A stretch of 64,000 nucleotides of DNA from contig CAMYLT010000008.1 of assembly GCA_947259505.1 (NCBI GenBank), positions 310,001-374,000 on the forward strand, written 5' to 3'. Below are positions 16,881-26,326 of the stretch, one piece after another (within the stretch, counting starts at the first letter, position 1; every line of letters begins with the position of its first letter). Both the position numbers and the translations under genes were made by a program. This stretch comes from an uncultured Porticoccus sp. GTDB taxonomy: Bacteria > Pseudomonadota > Gammaproteobacteria > Pseudomonadales > Porticoccaceae. Under the pieces are notes generated by a model. The model did no database searches. It was not told the origin of the DNA and was given only the letters and a program-made list of their open reading frames with translations.

Positions 16881-17522
16881 ATGACCAGTCAAAAGGCACA
16901 ATTTATTACCATTGAAGGCGGTGAGGGTGTGGGAAAAACCACCAATGTCGCCTTCATTCGTCAGTGGCTGGAGCAGCATGGCATCAGTTATGTGGCTTCT
17001 CGGGAACCTGGTGGCACACCACTAGCTGAGGAAATTCGTACGCTGCTGGTAAGTACCAGGGATGAGTCTGTTGACGAAAATACCGAGCTGTTATTGATGT
17101 TTGCTGCGCGCGCTCAACATCTGGCGCAGGTCATTAAGCCTGCTTTGGCAGAGGGGAAATGGGTGCTCTGTGATCGCTTTACTGATGCAACTTTCGCCTA
17201 TCAGGGTGGTGGGCGAGGAATGGCCCTGGAGAAAATTGCACAGTTGGAAAATTTGGTTCAAGGTGAGCTGCGTCCCGATTTGACACTGCTGTTAGACATT
17301 CCGGTTGATCAAGGGATGGCACGGGCTAATGGGCGTGGAGCTCCTGATCGTTTTGAGCTGGAAAAGTTATCCTTTTTCAATGCCGTGAGGGACTGTTACC
17401 TGGCCAGAGCCGCAGCAGACCCAGCCCGTTTTCGCATTATTGACGCATCGCAACCTCTTGAGCAGGTTCAGCAAGATCTAGCGCGTGTTCTACAGCAGTT
17501 TTTTGATTGCATTCATGAGTAG
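16881..17522 (+). CDS. tmk: Thymidylate kinase
   Basis: This 213-aa enzyme phosphorylates dTMP to dTDP. It has the P-loop [40 protein letters not shown] and a LID region [11 protein letters not shown]. It lies between mltG and holB as in most gammaproteobacteria, and its last 8 bp overlap holB (ATGAGTAG). Confidence 0.97.
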   Translation: MTSQKAQFITIEGGEGVGKTTNVAFIRQWLEQHGISYVASREPGGTPLAEEIRTLLVSTRDESVDENTELLLMFAARAQHLAQVIKPALAEGKWVLCDRFTDATFAYQGGGRGMALEKIAQLENLVQGELRPDLTLLLDIPVDQGMARANGRGAPDRFELEKLSFFNAVRDCYLARAAADPARFRIIDASQPLEQVQQDLARVLQQFFDCIHE

Positions 17523-18462
17523 GCTCATTCAAAAGACATCGATGATGTACTACCCCTGGCAGCGGAACCAGTGGCAGATGCTCGACGGCCTGATTGAAAT
17601 GGACAGGTTGCCCCACGCGATGATGCTTTGTGGCCCGGCCTATATTGGCAAACAACAATTTGCCTCGGTGCTGGCTGGCCGATTGCTCTGTGAAAAACCA
17701 CAGGCGGGGTTTGCCTGCGGTAACTGCAAGCAATGTTTACTGCTCGCTGCCAAAACCCACCCGGATTTACTTTGGCTATTGCCGGAAGAGGAGGGCAAGG
17801 CCATACGTATTGATCCGATACGCTCTCTTGGTCAATTCGTCAGCAAGACTGCCTTGCAACGCGGTAGAAAAGTGGTGGTTATCAGTCCTGCAGAGTCCAT
17901 GAACCTCAATGCGGCCAATGCGCTGCTGAAAAATCTGGAGGAGCCTGCGCCCGGTACCCATGTCATTCTCGTGAGTCATGAACCTTCGCGCCTGCCAGCT
18001 ACGGTGCGTAGTCGCTGTCGTATGATTACCTTCCCGGTTCCACCCCTCTCGGAGGTGGAGAACTGGTTAACACAGGTCAGTGGCAAGAAAGAGAACTTGA
18101 GTGAATTGATGGATTACGCTGGTGGCCGCCCGCTGCTGGCGTTGCAGTTACTGGAATCAGATTTACTGGAAAACAGGCGGACATTTGAACGGCTGTTGGA
18201 TGATGTGGCCGTTGGAGCTATGAACCCTATTGCTGCAGCTGAAAAATGTCTCTCCAGTCCTTCCGTGATGACGGTTGATTGGCTATACAGTCGTGTGGCG
18301 ACTCAGGTCAGGAATGCCGGTGCAATGGGAGCCAGTCCGTTACAATTTCGCTTTCTGGACAAGCTGGTGCAGGTGAAAAGCCGATTGCTGAGTTCAGCAA
18401 ACCCTAATGCCAGTCTATTGTGGGAAGAGCTGATGATGGATTGGCAACGCCTTACACGGTGA
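17515..18462 (+). CDS. holB: DNA polymerase III delta' subunit
   Basis: This subunit of about 315 aa belongs to the clamp loader that places the beta clamp on DNA. The degenerate P-loop region [10 protein letters not shown] and a zinc module [16 protein letters not shown] are visible, followed by [11 protein letters not shown] and [22 protein letters not shown] chose the ATG at 17515 overlapping the tmk stop; ATG at 17542 ([11 protein letters not shown]) is also possible and closer to the family N-terminus. pilZ and tatD follow in the standard order. Confidence 0.93.
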   Translation: MSRLIQKTSMMYYPWQRNQWQMLDGLIEMDRLPHAMMLCGPAYIGKQQFASVLAGRLLCEKPQAGFACGNCKQCLLLAAKTHPDLLWLLPEEEGKAIRIDPIRSLGQFVSKTALQRGRKVVVISPAESMNLNAANALLKNLEEPAPGTHVILVSHEPSRLPATVRSRCRMITFPVPPLSEVENWLTQVSGKKENLSELMDYAGGRPLLALQLLESDLLENRRTFERLLDDVAVGAMNPIAAAEKCLSSPSVMTVDWLYSRVATQVRNAGAMGASPLQFRFLDKLVQVKSRLLSSANPNASLLWEELMMDWQRLTR

Positions 18463-18566
18463 TCTACTTCAAATCCTGACATTTTCTTTGTTTTCGCAGT
18501 ATTCAGTAAGGTGGAACGGTCGGTTAAGCCTATAGTACACTAGGCAAAATTACCCTTGGGTTGACT

Positions 18567-18926
18567 ATGAATATGGAAGCATTTGGCGGCAGTGTCAGAA
18601 ACGGTATTCTGAATCTTGCCATCAAAGATGAACATGCCCTCTACGCGGCTTATATGCCCTATGTTCAAAACGGTGGGCTGTTTATCTGTACGCGCAAACA
18701 ATACGTCCTGGGTGATGAAGTCTTTATCTTGCTTGATTTGATGGATGAACCGGAACGCATCCCCGTGACCGGCCGCGTTATCTGGCTTACCCCCAAAGGT
18801 CTTGGTGGTAACCGCAAGGAAGGTGTCGGTATACAGCTGAATGAGCGACACAACAATATCCAGGGTAAAATCGAAACCTATCTGGCGGGATTGATGGAAT
18901 CCGGCAAGCCCACTAACACCATGTAA
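18567..18926 (+). CDS. pilZ: PilZ domain protein, type IV pilus biogenesis
   Basis: This 119-aa PilZ protein of the pilus-assembly type matches the Pseudomonas PilZ pattern (RNGILNLAIKD, LYAAYMPYVQNGGLFI, GRVIWLTPKG). The N-terminal arginine-rich c-di-GMP motif RxxxR is not evident, as in the pilus-biogenesis PilZ that does not bind c-di-GMP. The ATG at 18567 is preferred to the TTG at 18561. A -10-like TATAGT (about 18530) may give it a separate promoter after holB. Confidence 0.92.
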   Translation: MNMEAFGGSVRNGILNLAIKDEHALYAAYMPYVQNGGLFICTRKQYVLGDEVFILLDLMDEPERIPVTGRVIWLTPKGLGGNRKEGVGIQLNERHNNIQGKIETYLAGLMESGKPTNTM

Positions 18927-18948
18927 CGCGGACGTAGCGGTTAACAGC

Positions 18949-19728
18949 GTGTTGGTGGATTCCCACTGTCATCTGGATCATTTAGATCTGGCTGACTATC
19001 AAAACTCCTTATCAGAAATACTGGCAGCGGCTCGCCAACGCGGTGTGCAGCAATTTCTATCTGTGGGTGTTGACCTGGCAACCTCTGCCAAGCTGATTGA
19101 AATGGCTCAATCTTTCCCTGATGTGGTTGTGTCGGTCGGTGTTCACCCGCTACAGCGGGAATTGCCCCCCCTGCCAGAGGTGGCGGAGCTGATTGATCTT
19201 GGCCGTCAGCAGGGAGTTGTCGCTATCGGAGAGACGGGACTCGATAACTACTACGATCAGGATAATGCTGCGTGGCAGGAGCAGAGTTTTATTCGTCACT
19301 TGCAGGCTGCCGCCCAGCTAAAAAAGCCAGTAATCGTTCACACCCGCGATGCGAGAGAGCAAACACTGGCTATTCTCAAGGCCCATGTGGACCAGGAGAT
19401 GGGTGGTGTCATCCACTGCTTCACGGAAAACTGGGAGATGGCTAAGGCGGCCATGGATCTGAATTTCATGATTTCCTTTTCTGGCATCATCACTTTCCGC
19501 AATGCAAAAGAGCTGCGAGAAGTGGTGAGACAGGTGCCGTTGGATAGAATGTTGGTCGAGACCGATGCGCCCTGGCTCGCTCCTGTGCCTTATCGCGGTA
19601 AGCAAAATGAACCCGGGTACGTGGTGGAGGTTGCGAAAATGGTTGCGGAGATTAAGGGGATCGATTGGCAAGAGGTGGCTGAAGTGACAACAGCTAACTT
19701 TCGGAAATGCTTTTTACAGGTCAACTGA
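18949..19728 (+). CDS. TatD-family metal-dependent deoxyribonuclease (YcfH-like)
   Basis: This 259-aa TIM-barrel hydrolase has metal ligands in DSHCHLDHL, GETGLDNYY, HTRDAREQT, HCFTE and ETDAPWLAP. The family includes 3'-exonucleases and D-aminoacyl-tRNA deacylase-like enzymes; position after holB–pilZ matches YcfH. The GTG start at 18949 begins with the conserved block, 22 bp after pilZ. Confidence 0.93.
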   Translation: MLVDSHCHLDHLDLADYQNSLSEILAAARQRGVQQFLSVGVDLATSAKLIEMAQSFPDVVVSVGVHPLQRELPPLPEVAELIDLGRQQGVVAIGETGLDNYYDQDNAAWQEQSFIRHLQAAAQLKKPVIVHTRDAREQTLAILKAHVDQEMGGVIHCFTENWEMAKAAMDLNFMISFSGIITFRNAKELREVVRQVPLDRMLVETDAPWLAPVPYRGKQNEPGYVVEVAKMVAEIKGIDWQEVAEVTTANFRKCFLQVN

Positions 19729-19742
19729 CTGGTTTGAAGGAA

Positions 19743-19780
19743 GGCCACCCGGTATAGACAATCCCGGGTGGCCGTTTTTT
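19743..19780. terminator. Terminator between tatD and the converging DUF4340 gene
   Basis: GGCCACCCGG...CCGGGTGGCC, a 10-bp perfect stem, followed by GTTTTTT on the + strand, overlapping the stop region of the minus gene. Confidence 0.9.
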
Positions 19781-20744
19781 AGCTCTGTGTGGCGTCGGCC
19801 GTGCCGCCTGGAGAGACTTCCTCAGAGGACTGCTGTTGAACTGTCAGTTTCTCAATGTCCATTTCGGCAATTTTCTCGTAATCGCTCCAGCCGATGGAGA
19901 ACATCGCATCATAGTCACTGCGTGTCACATAACAGCGTTCTTTGGTCTGGTAAAACTGATACGTCAGCGGCTTATCTTCACCCGCGACCTTCACGGCGAG
20001 CTGGGCATAGCCACTGTTGCTCAAATCGGGCAGCTCGGTAACCAGCTTGCGAACCTGCAGCCCCTGAAGGGCATAAATGATGTCCGCCACACTGCCACTG
20101 TTGAGTTCAGGGTTTTCTCCTGAGTCGTTTTGTGGTGTCCCAGTATGAAGTTTCCACTGTTCACCAATTTTTTGTAGCGCGTAATCAGCCCCCTGGATTG
20201 ATTCCAGAGATTGGGTAGCTAACAACGACTTGTCGAACCAGCTCTGGTCGCTGGTAATCATATCCACCAGTTCAAGGGGTACCGTGTAGACGTTGTCTTC
20301 GCCGTCCATGCGGACATGCAACTTGTGTAATCCTGGTGATGAGCCGACGATCAGTTTGCCCAACAGGCGGTCGTCCTGATAGAAGGCGACATAGCGATTG
20401 GCCTTATCTTCTGTCACCTCAAAGCGATCGTGACTGGCTCGAGTGGACGCCACTGGCCAGCTGGTTTGCAGGGTTTTAAGCTTTTCCAGTAATGTCTCGG
20501 TGTTGCCATCCATAACGGGCAGATTGCCTTGTTTGGTCAGAAGCCAACCGTTACTGCCTTTGCCGAGCGTGACCTGGTGATTGCTATCGCCGACAACCAA
20601 ATGGTTGAGAGCTTGCCAATCAATATCGATCAAGGGTTGTGGCAGATTTTTTTGTAGCTCATTTTGTGTATTCCAGTAGAGACCAATTGCCAGTGCCAAT
20701 TGCATCACCAGTAGGGCGCTTAACCAGGTTTTCATCTTAGTCAT
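19779..20744 (-). CDS. DUF4340 domain protein of a Gld-like ABC system
   Basis: A protein of about 321 aa with one N-terminal membrane segment (WLSALLVMQLALAIGLYW) and a large periplasmic part matching DUF4340, which is regularly encoded beside GldG-type ABC genes. It begins 15 bp after the permease/GldG gene and is the last gene of the three-gene unit. The ATG at 20744 (MTKMKTW) with GGGGA spacing is preferred over the TTG at 20759. Its role is unknown; by context it is an accessory subunit of the transporter. Confidence 0.8.
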   Translation of the reverse strand: MTKMKTWLSALLVMQLALAIGLYWNTQNELQKNLPQPLIDIDWQALNHLVVGDSNHQVTLGKGSNGWLLTKQGNLPVMDGNTETLLEKLKTLQTSWPVASTRASHDRFEVTEDKANRYVAFYQDDRLLGKLIVGSSPGLHKLHVRMDGEDNVYTVPLELVDMITSDQSWFDKSLLATQSLESIQGADYALQKIGEQWKLHTGTPQNDSGENPELNSGSVADIIYALQGLQVRKLVTELPDLSNSGYAQLAVKVAGEDKPLTYQFYQTKERCYVTRSDYDAMFSIGWSDYEKIAEMDIEKLTVQQQSSEEVSPGGTADATQS

Positions 20745-20759
20745 CAGGAGTCCCCGCAA

Positions 20760-23678
20760 TTAATTGGCCAAAACATTGAGATAGTGCTGGTGGCGGGACT
20801 TCTTCCGCCTTCTTTGCAGCAACGCGATAACCACCAGGGCGAGAATGGCCAGGGCATAGTTCAGGTATTCCCAGAATACTTGGCTGTCATGCTCCATGGG
20901 GGACAGGGTTCGATTGAAGTGGCCCCGTGAACGAATGCTCAACAATCCGGAATCCTCCAATGCCCAGTCAACCGTGTTAGCCATCAACTGCATGGGGTTG
21001 AGATACTCGCTGCCCGCCGATGAGTTGGCCATGGTCATGGTCTGGTCACGTAGAAAATCATTAGAGCTGTAGAGGATGATTCGTGCGGAATCAGCAGAAT
21101 GCTCGATGACACTGGTGACGGTGGGTGGGGCAGGGTTCTCTGCCGCATCCTTATTAGTAGTCTCATTTTCGCCTTCGGCGGGTTGTTCGTCAGAGTTATC
21201 CTCGGTCAGCAGAGGCGATGTCTTGCCAGCGAAGTAAGAGGTGAAACGTCCTTCACTGATAACGCCGAGTAATTGCGAGCCGGTTTCTTGTGGTGCCGGG
21301 AATTTGGCCATACCGTTGGCGTCGATATCGGGCATGATTTCCATATCGTCAGATGCCCATGCATTCCCGGTGCTGTGAATCAGCTCGGTGATTTTGCGAT
21401 TGCCCTGTTTTTCTTGGTCAATGGTAATGGGGGAGGCCCACGCCATGGTGACCTGGGGAATATTGCCCGAAATCGGATTATCCTGATTGAGGCCACTTTC
21501 CCGGACGTCGACAAAGTAGGGATATTCAATGACACGGATTTCCTGCGACTGATAGCCACCTACATTGCGCACTACCGGCATGGGGAAAGCGGCATTCTGA
21601 GTATCCAGTACCAACTTATCCGCGACATTAAGACCGTGGAATGACAACCAGTCCTGGAAGCTGCCCTGCAGTTTCGCGACGCCCAGGCCTTGTTGGGTAA
21701 GCGTAGTGGTAAAGGGTGATGCGGACGCTATTACTGTACCCCCCTTCATGAGGAACTGATCGATGGCGAAAAGCTCTTTGTCTTCGAGATTGTTAGGCGC
21801 CGCAACAATCAGGATATCTGCATCTGCAGAAACGCTGCCATCGCTGAGATCTTCGTCCGCCACATTCATATCTGCAGCAAGGGTGTCCCCCAGCAGGGTG
21901 AAGTGTGGAACGGTAATGCCATATTGCTCCATTTTGGGGTCGACCTTGGGAACCACCATCGCGACGGTCTTGGTGATGCCTGAGGCAAAACGCTTGAGGC
22001 CGGTTTTTATATTGCGTTCAAAGCTTTCCTTACTGGCATCCTCGATAGATACCTGGACTACCTGGCCATCTTGTTCCAGTGTCATATAAAAATAGAAGTG
22101 ATCTTGGGACCATTGATCGGTAGCCATTGGCTGAAAGCCGTATCGTTTGCCAATCATACGGGCCACGGCGCCGCCGTTGGCTTCAGGATCATAAAAATTC
22201 ACTTTCAACCGGTCGCCGGCATCCTGACGCAGCTGCTCAGTCACTTCCTCAACACCTTTGCGGAATTCAACCAGTTGCTCTGGCAAAAGTTGTTCGTCAG
22301 AAACAAAGGCATTAAACGTGACGGTGCCTTCGACAAGGTCAAATACGTTGTTGCCGCCACGGTAACTGTTGAGTACTTTTTTGATGCTCCGGGTGAGGTC
22401 GTATTCCGGGTTGCGGAGCTGGACTTCGAGGTCATTGTCGCCGCGGGATTTCACTTCGATCAGATCCTGGAAACCGAGGGTCTGGAACTCGTCGCCGTAG
22501 TTCACCAAAATATTGAAGTAAGAGTTGACGATGGCTGACTGATAGCGGTCTGCCACTTGCAGAGGCGTCGCTCGAATACCGTATTTCTTATTGGCCTCTT
22601 CTTCCAGTGATGGATCGCTCACCGGGTCGATAAATTCCACTTTCACCTTGCCGTGACCGGCGATCTCATATTCGCGAATCAGGTCTTTGATCTGCGGCAC
22701 CAGAGGTGCCAACAGGGGTGAAGTCTTGCTGCTGAAATAGCCGCGAATAAGGAGTGGTTCCTGCAACTGGTTGAGGTAATTCAACGTTGCTTCAGAGATG
22801 GAGTACTGGTTGCCCTCAGTGGTATCAACACGCAACAAGTTGACCTGCCCCAGCCACACGTTGGCACAGATGGCGTTGGCCAGCAGCAGGCCAGTGACGG
22901 CGCGCCAGGTTTGATGGTTGGGCGTGTTTTTCTGATTTGCCCAGCGCTCCTTCTCAAGGAAGAACGTATTCAGGGCGAGAAAGGCAATGATGATACTCAA
23001 GTAGTAGTAAAGATCCCTAACATCAATCACTCCCCGGGTAATGGAATCAAAGCGAGAACCCGTGCCTAGGGTGCGCAGCCACTCGCCGGCAATATTGCCA
23101 AAGAAGTCAGTGATGACGGATGTTCCCACCAGATAAAAGAGACCGCAGAGGGCGACGGCACAAATCATGCTGATAATCTGGTTGTCACTGCGGGCTGACA
23201 CAAACAGTCCGATAGAGAGGTAAGCGGCACCCAACAGGAAGGTCGCCAGGTAACCCGCCCATACGGGGCCCCAATCCAGCTGGCCCATTTGCGCTACCGT
23301 CAGGGGCAGTGGCAGGGTGATCAACAGGGCGATAGCCAGTAATACCAGGCAGCCGACGAATTTGCCCATCACAAAGTGCCAGAGGGGTAGCGGTTGGGTC
23401 AGAATGTGTTCGAGTGTGCCGGTGCGCCGCTCTTCACTCCAGAGGCGCATGGTGAGCGTGCTGGTGAGAAATATCAGCAGGACTGGCATCCATTCAAAGA
23501 GTGGACGGACATCGGTGATATTGCGGGAGAAAAAAGATTCTCCCCAGAAAAAGATAAACAGGCTGATGCCGGCAAAAGTCGCCAGGAAAAGGTATGCAAT
23601 AGGTGAAGCAAAGAACAGTGAGACTTCCTTGGCGGCAATGCGACGAATCATTGGCAAATGTTTTTGATCAGGCTGCAT
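20760..23678 (-). CDS. Fused ABC-2 permease (GldF-like) + GldG-like auxiliary protein
   Basis: A 972-aa fusion. The first 250 residues or so form an ABC-2 permease with about six membrane helices (starts RRIAAKEVSLFFASPIAYLF; LWSEERRTGTLEHILTQPL is the typical cytoplasmic motif). The rest, from NANLLRV-like LGQVNLLRVDTTEGNQYSISEATL, is a GldG/ABC_transp_aux periplasmic domain with a C-terminal membrane helix (ALAILALVVIALLQRRRKK). In Bacteroidetes, GldA, GldF and GldG are separate and linked to gliding; here the last two are one polypeptide in a non-gliding lineage. A strong AGGAGG site lies before the ATG. It overlaps the ATPase gene by 11 bp. Confidence 0.88.
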   Translation of the reverse strand: MQPDQKHLPMIRRIAAKEVSLFFASPIAYLFLATFAGISLFIFFWGESFFSRNITDVRPLFEWMPVLLIFLTSTLTMRLWSEERRTGTLEHILTQPLPLWHFVMGKFVGCLVLLAIALLITLPLPLTVAQMGQLDWGPVWAGYLATFLLGAAYLSIGLFVSARSDNQIISMICAVALCGLFYLVGTSVITDFFGNIAGEWLRTLGTGSRFDSITRGVIDVRDLYYYLSIIIAFLALNTFFLEKERWANQKNTPNHQTWRAVTGLLLANAICANVWLGQVNLLRVDTTEGNQYSISEATLNYLNQLQEPLLIRGYFSSKTSPLLAPLVPQIKDLIREYEIAGHGKVKVEFIDPVSDPSLEEEANKKYGIRATPLQVADRYQSAIVNSYFNILVNYGDEFQTLGFQDLIEVKSRGDNDLEVQLRNPEYDLTRSIKKVLNSYRGGNNVFDLVEGTVTFNAFVSDEQLLPEQLVEFRKGVEEVTEQLRQDAGDRLKVNFYDPEANGGAVARMIGKRYGFQPMATDQWSQDHFYFYMTLEQDGQVVQVSIEDASKESFERNIKTGLKRFASGITKTVAMVVPKVDPKMEQYGITVPHFTLLGDTLAADMNVADEDLSDGSVSADADILIVAAPNNLEDKELFAIDQFLMKGGTVIASASPFTTTLTQQGLGVAKLQGSFQDWLSFHGLNVADKLVLDTQNAAFPMPVVRNVGGYQSQEIRVIEYPYFVDVRESGLNQDNPISGNIPQVTMAWASPITIDQEKQGNRKITELIHSTGNAWASDDMEIMPDIDANGMAKFPAPQETGSQLLGVISEGRFTSYFAGKTSPLLTEDNSDEQPAEGENETTNKDAAENPAPPTVTSVIEHSADSARIILYSSNDFLRDQTMTMANSSAGSEYLNPMQLMANTVDWALEDSGLLSIRSRGHFNRTLSPMEHDSQVFWEYLNYALAILALVVIALLQRRRKKSRHQHYLNVLAN

Positions 23679-24648
23679 CTTTTGCCTCCTCAGTAGTAGC
23701 GCGCATGGGCGCTGAATTCACTTCTCTGAACAGGGTTTCAAGATCGCGGCGCTCTTCGCCGATGCCATAAACCTCGGCACCTGCATCGATCAGGGTTCTG
23801 GAGATAACAGCGCCAAGTTGCAAATGGTCGGTAGCGTCCTCCACTGCAATCCGGTAGCGGTGTACTTGTGCTCCGGCCTTCGTGCTGCCTTCAGCCGATG
23901 TTTCAATACCGAGAATACCGGGCTGGTTAACAAGTAGAGAATTCAAGGCAGAATAGTCGAGCGAAGTGGCGATCAATAGACTGTTGCTTTTCTCCAGCTC
24001 ATCACGGCTGGTATCCACTGCCAGCTCACCATTGCGAATGATCAGCACACGGTCACAGATGGCATCTACTTCCTGCATGATGTGAGTGGAAAGAATGACC
24101 GTTGCCTCATTTGACAGCTCGTGAATGAGTTCGCGCATTTGCTGGGTCTGGGTGGGGTCGAGTCCGTTGGTCGGCTCATCGAGGATCAATAGGCGTGGTT
24201 TGCCGAGAATGGCCTGTGCTACGCCGACACGCTGTTTGTATCCCCGGGATAGTGTCGAGATGGGGGACAGTAGTTTTTCCACTAGACTGGTAGCCTGGAT
24301 GACGCGTTTAATTTCGTTGATCTTGTCCTGCCCGATCAGGCCCTTCATGTCACTTGTGTAGTCAAGGTAGTCGGCCACGGTCATTTCAGGGTAAATGGGC
24401 AGGTTTTCTGGCAGATAGCCAATGCTACGCTGCGCCCGCTTGGGGTCCAACTGCATATCAATGTTATCAACTTTGATGGCGCCTTCGTTGGGCTCCAGAT
24501 AACCGCTGATCATCTTCATGATGGTGGTTTTCCCGGCACCGTTGTGACCGAGCAGTCCAACGATCTCACCCTGACCTATCTTGAAGCTGACGTTGTCAAC
24601 GGCCTTGAACTCGCCAAAAAAGCGAGTTAACTGGCTCACTTCCAGCAT
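23668..24648 (-). CDS. ABC transporter ATP-binding protein (GldA-like)
   Basis: This ATPase of about 326 aa has Walker A GHNGAGKTT, a signature LSRGYKQRVGVAQAI and Walker B LLILDEPTNGLDP, plus a C-terminal extension typical of ABC-2 exporters. It is the first gene of the unit with the fused permease/GldG and the DUF4340 protein. ATG at 24648 (MLEVSQL) has AGGAGA at ideal spacing and is preferred over the TTG at 24663. The 285-bp gap upstream (24649-24932) has no supported gene. Confidence 0.92.
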   Translation of the reverse strand: MLEVSQLTRFFGEFKAVDNVSFKIGQGEIVGLLGHNGAGKTTIMKMISGYLEPNEGAIKVDNIDMQLDPKRAQRSIGYLPENLPIYPEMTVADYLDYTSDMKGLIGQDKINEIKRVIQATSLVEKLLSPISTLSRGYKQRVGVAQAILGKPRLLILDEPTNGLDPTQTQQMRELIHELSNEATVILSTHIMQEVDAICDRVLIIRNGELAVDTSRDELEKSNSLLIATSLDYSALNSLLVNQPGILGIETSAEGSTKAGAQVHRYRIAVEDATDHLQLGAVISRTLIDAGAEVYGIGEERRDLETLFREVNSAPMRATTEEAKDAA

Positions 24649-24932
24649 GTTGTTCTCCTGCAATGGGTTAGCTTTTTTTATTCTGTTTTCATGGGGTGCA
24701 AATTATGCGCTGCAGACTCTTGGAGGTGGGGGAGCCGTGCGAGATCGTAACTGCAAATCAACGTTATTTAGCATTGTTTTGGCATTCTTTTTTCGTGAAT
24801 CTGGTGGCCGCCCAACTTTGCCTGTTGCGACAAAACGTACATATCGGGCACATCCTTATAAATTCAAGGGATGGGATCATAACAGAGGGGGTATAGAGGT
24901 AAAAGTTCCCCGGAGAATACTTCCAGAGGCAC

Positions 24933-25859
24933 CTAGCGAAGGGTTACCGCCTGTAGCAACGCCTTACAGCCGATTGTCTCCAGCTCGCTAAGTTGTTGCT
25001 CGTTTTTGACCAGGAGTGTGCCGGCAAATCCCAGGGCATTTACGCCAAGCCCACGGTAGTGTGCACAACTGCGTGGCACTACCCAAAGAAAATTCCTCGT
25101 CATCAACAGATTGTGGGCCGGTGACAGTTGGTTCCCATCTGGTTTCATACCCATTTGTTCGGCCATCCTTTGATAATTGTGCCAGTTGGTTTCGGCACAG
25201 TCCCGAGGATCGCCGCCAAAAGCCGTGGTCGTGACAAGATGTGGCAGGGGTAGTGATGATCTCTGAAGCTCGCCACGATGAAGGGTGAGACCAGAGAAAA
25301 GGTCGTGCAAGGGGAATGGTGTATCTCTGGACAAAGGTAATGGCACCATTTGCAGGTGTTTATGGGTAATGCTGGCCCCCGCTTCTGGTCCGCCGTTGTA
25401 AAACACCAGACCATCGCGGGCGTGCAGGCACAATTGTGTTGCCAGAAAATCCTCTCGGTTGAGTGGTTCAAGCTGGGTGACGAAACGGCTCGTCACCATC
25501 AGTATATGGTGTTCCATGACGTTGAATTTGTTCAGCAGACATCGGTACTGATCGGTCAACTCGCCCACATACAGAGCAGGGTCATAGGGTAGAAATGGAT
25601 TGAAATCAGTTGCCGTAGGCGTTTGCTCAGCACGCTGTTTCATTTCCTTGGATTTGCGGGTGAGATTTTTCACCACCCTAATTTGGAAGGCCACATCCGT
25701 ATCGTTTAGGGACTCTTTATGTTCTACACAGCGGGTGGGTATGGATTGCAGGGCTCCGCAGCCAAGTGCAGATGCAGTGGTGTCGATAACCTCTTGCCAG
25801 AGTGCCTCACCGCTTAGGTAGTTCAACTTGCCTTCCTTCTTTCGTGGCTGGATATTCAT
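24933..25859 (-). CDS. Ap4A phosphorylase / ATP adenylyltransferase-like protein
   Basis: This protein of 308 aa (from ATG 25859) resembles the yeast Apa1/Apa2 phosphorylases that split diadenosine tetraphosphate. It has FNPFLPYDPALYVGEL, NVMEHHILMVTSRF and the catalytic HIT-like motif ITHKHLQMVPLP (HxHxQ). The 70 residues the ORF track adds before MNIQPRKKEGKL run into the divergent promoter region and are rejected. The family controls Ap4A levels or uses it as a phosphate/adenylyl store; the in vivo role in bacteria is poorly known. Confidence 0.82.
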   Translation of the reverse strand: MNIQPRKKEGKLNYLSGEALWQEVIDTTASALGCGALQSIPTRCVEHKESLNDTDVAFQIRVVKNLTRKSKEMKQRAEQTPTATDFNPFLPYDPALYVGELTDQYRCLLNKFNVMEHHILMVTSRFVTQLEPLNREDFLATQLCLHARDGLVFYNGGPEAGASITHKHLQMVPLPLSRDTPFPLHDLFSGLTLHRGELQRSSLPLPHLVTTTAFGGDPRDCAETNWHNYQRMAEQMGMKPDGNQLSPAHNLLMTRNFLWVVPRSCAHYRGLGVNALGFAGTLLVKNEQQLSELETIGCKALLQAVTLR

Positions 25860-25974
25860 TTTTGACCGATAGCACAAATACTGCGTTGGCAGGCTTCTGA
25901 CCGCAAGTGTGCCGTGCTGGAGAGTAGTCACTATACTCATATGGCGTGCATCAAATACAGGGGGAGGATTGACC

Positions 25975-26295
25975 ATGACTGCGAACAATCTGCCGGGAGC
26001 ATACTCCCGTCTCGCCGTAAAATATCCGGAACTTGCCCGTGCTGTGGAGGCTGTAGGGAGCACCGCCAAGGAGCTCGGCCCGCTGGATGAAAAAACCGCG
26101 CAACTTATTCAGTTGGCTGCCGCGGCGAGTATTCGCTCAGAAGGCGCAGTGCACAGTCATGCGCGCCGTGCATTGGGTGTGGGGGCGAGCGCTGCGGAAG
26201 TCCATCATGCGCTGTTGCTGCTGGTCAGCACCATCGGTTTTCCTTTCCTTATGGCGGCAATCAGTTGGGTCGACGATATTATTGACCCTGTGTAA
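25975..26295 (+). CDS. Carboxymuconolactone decarboxylase (CMD)-fold protein without CxxC
   Basis: This 106-aa all-helical protein fits the CMD/AhpD domain (LDEKTAQLIQLAAAASIRSEGAVHSHARRALGVG). At the usual AhpD redox site ExxCxxCxxxH, the sequence is EGAVHSHARRA, with no cysteine, so AhpD-type peroxidase activity is not expected. ATG 25975 has GGGGAGG upstream; the track's 25909 start is rejected. It is 31 bp upstream of trmH on the same strand. Confidence 0.82.
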   Translation: MTANNLPGAYSRLAVKYPELARAVEAVGSTAKELGPLDEKTAQLIQLAAAASIRSEGAVHSHARRALGVGASAAEVHHALLLLVSTIGFPFLMAAISWVDDIIDPV

Positions 26296-26314
26296 CTGGG
26301 GTGGTGGCTTGGCC

Positions 26315-26320
26315 TATAAT
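26315..26320 (+). promoter_or_regulatory. -10 box placed 6 bp before the trmH ATG
   Basis: A perfect TATAAT lies at 26315-26320 and the ATG at 26327, so a transcript from it would start at the start codon. The -35 region (around 26291-26297) is weak. Confidence 0.5.
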
Positions 26321-26326
26321 GGCCCG

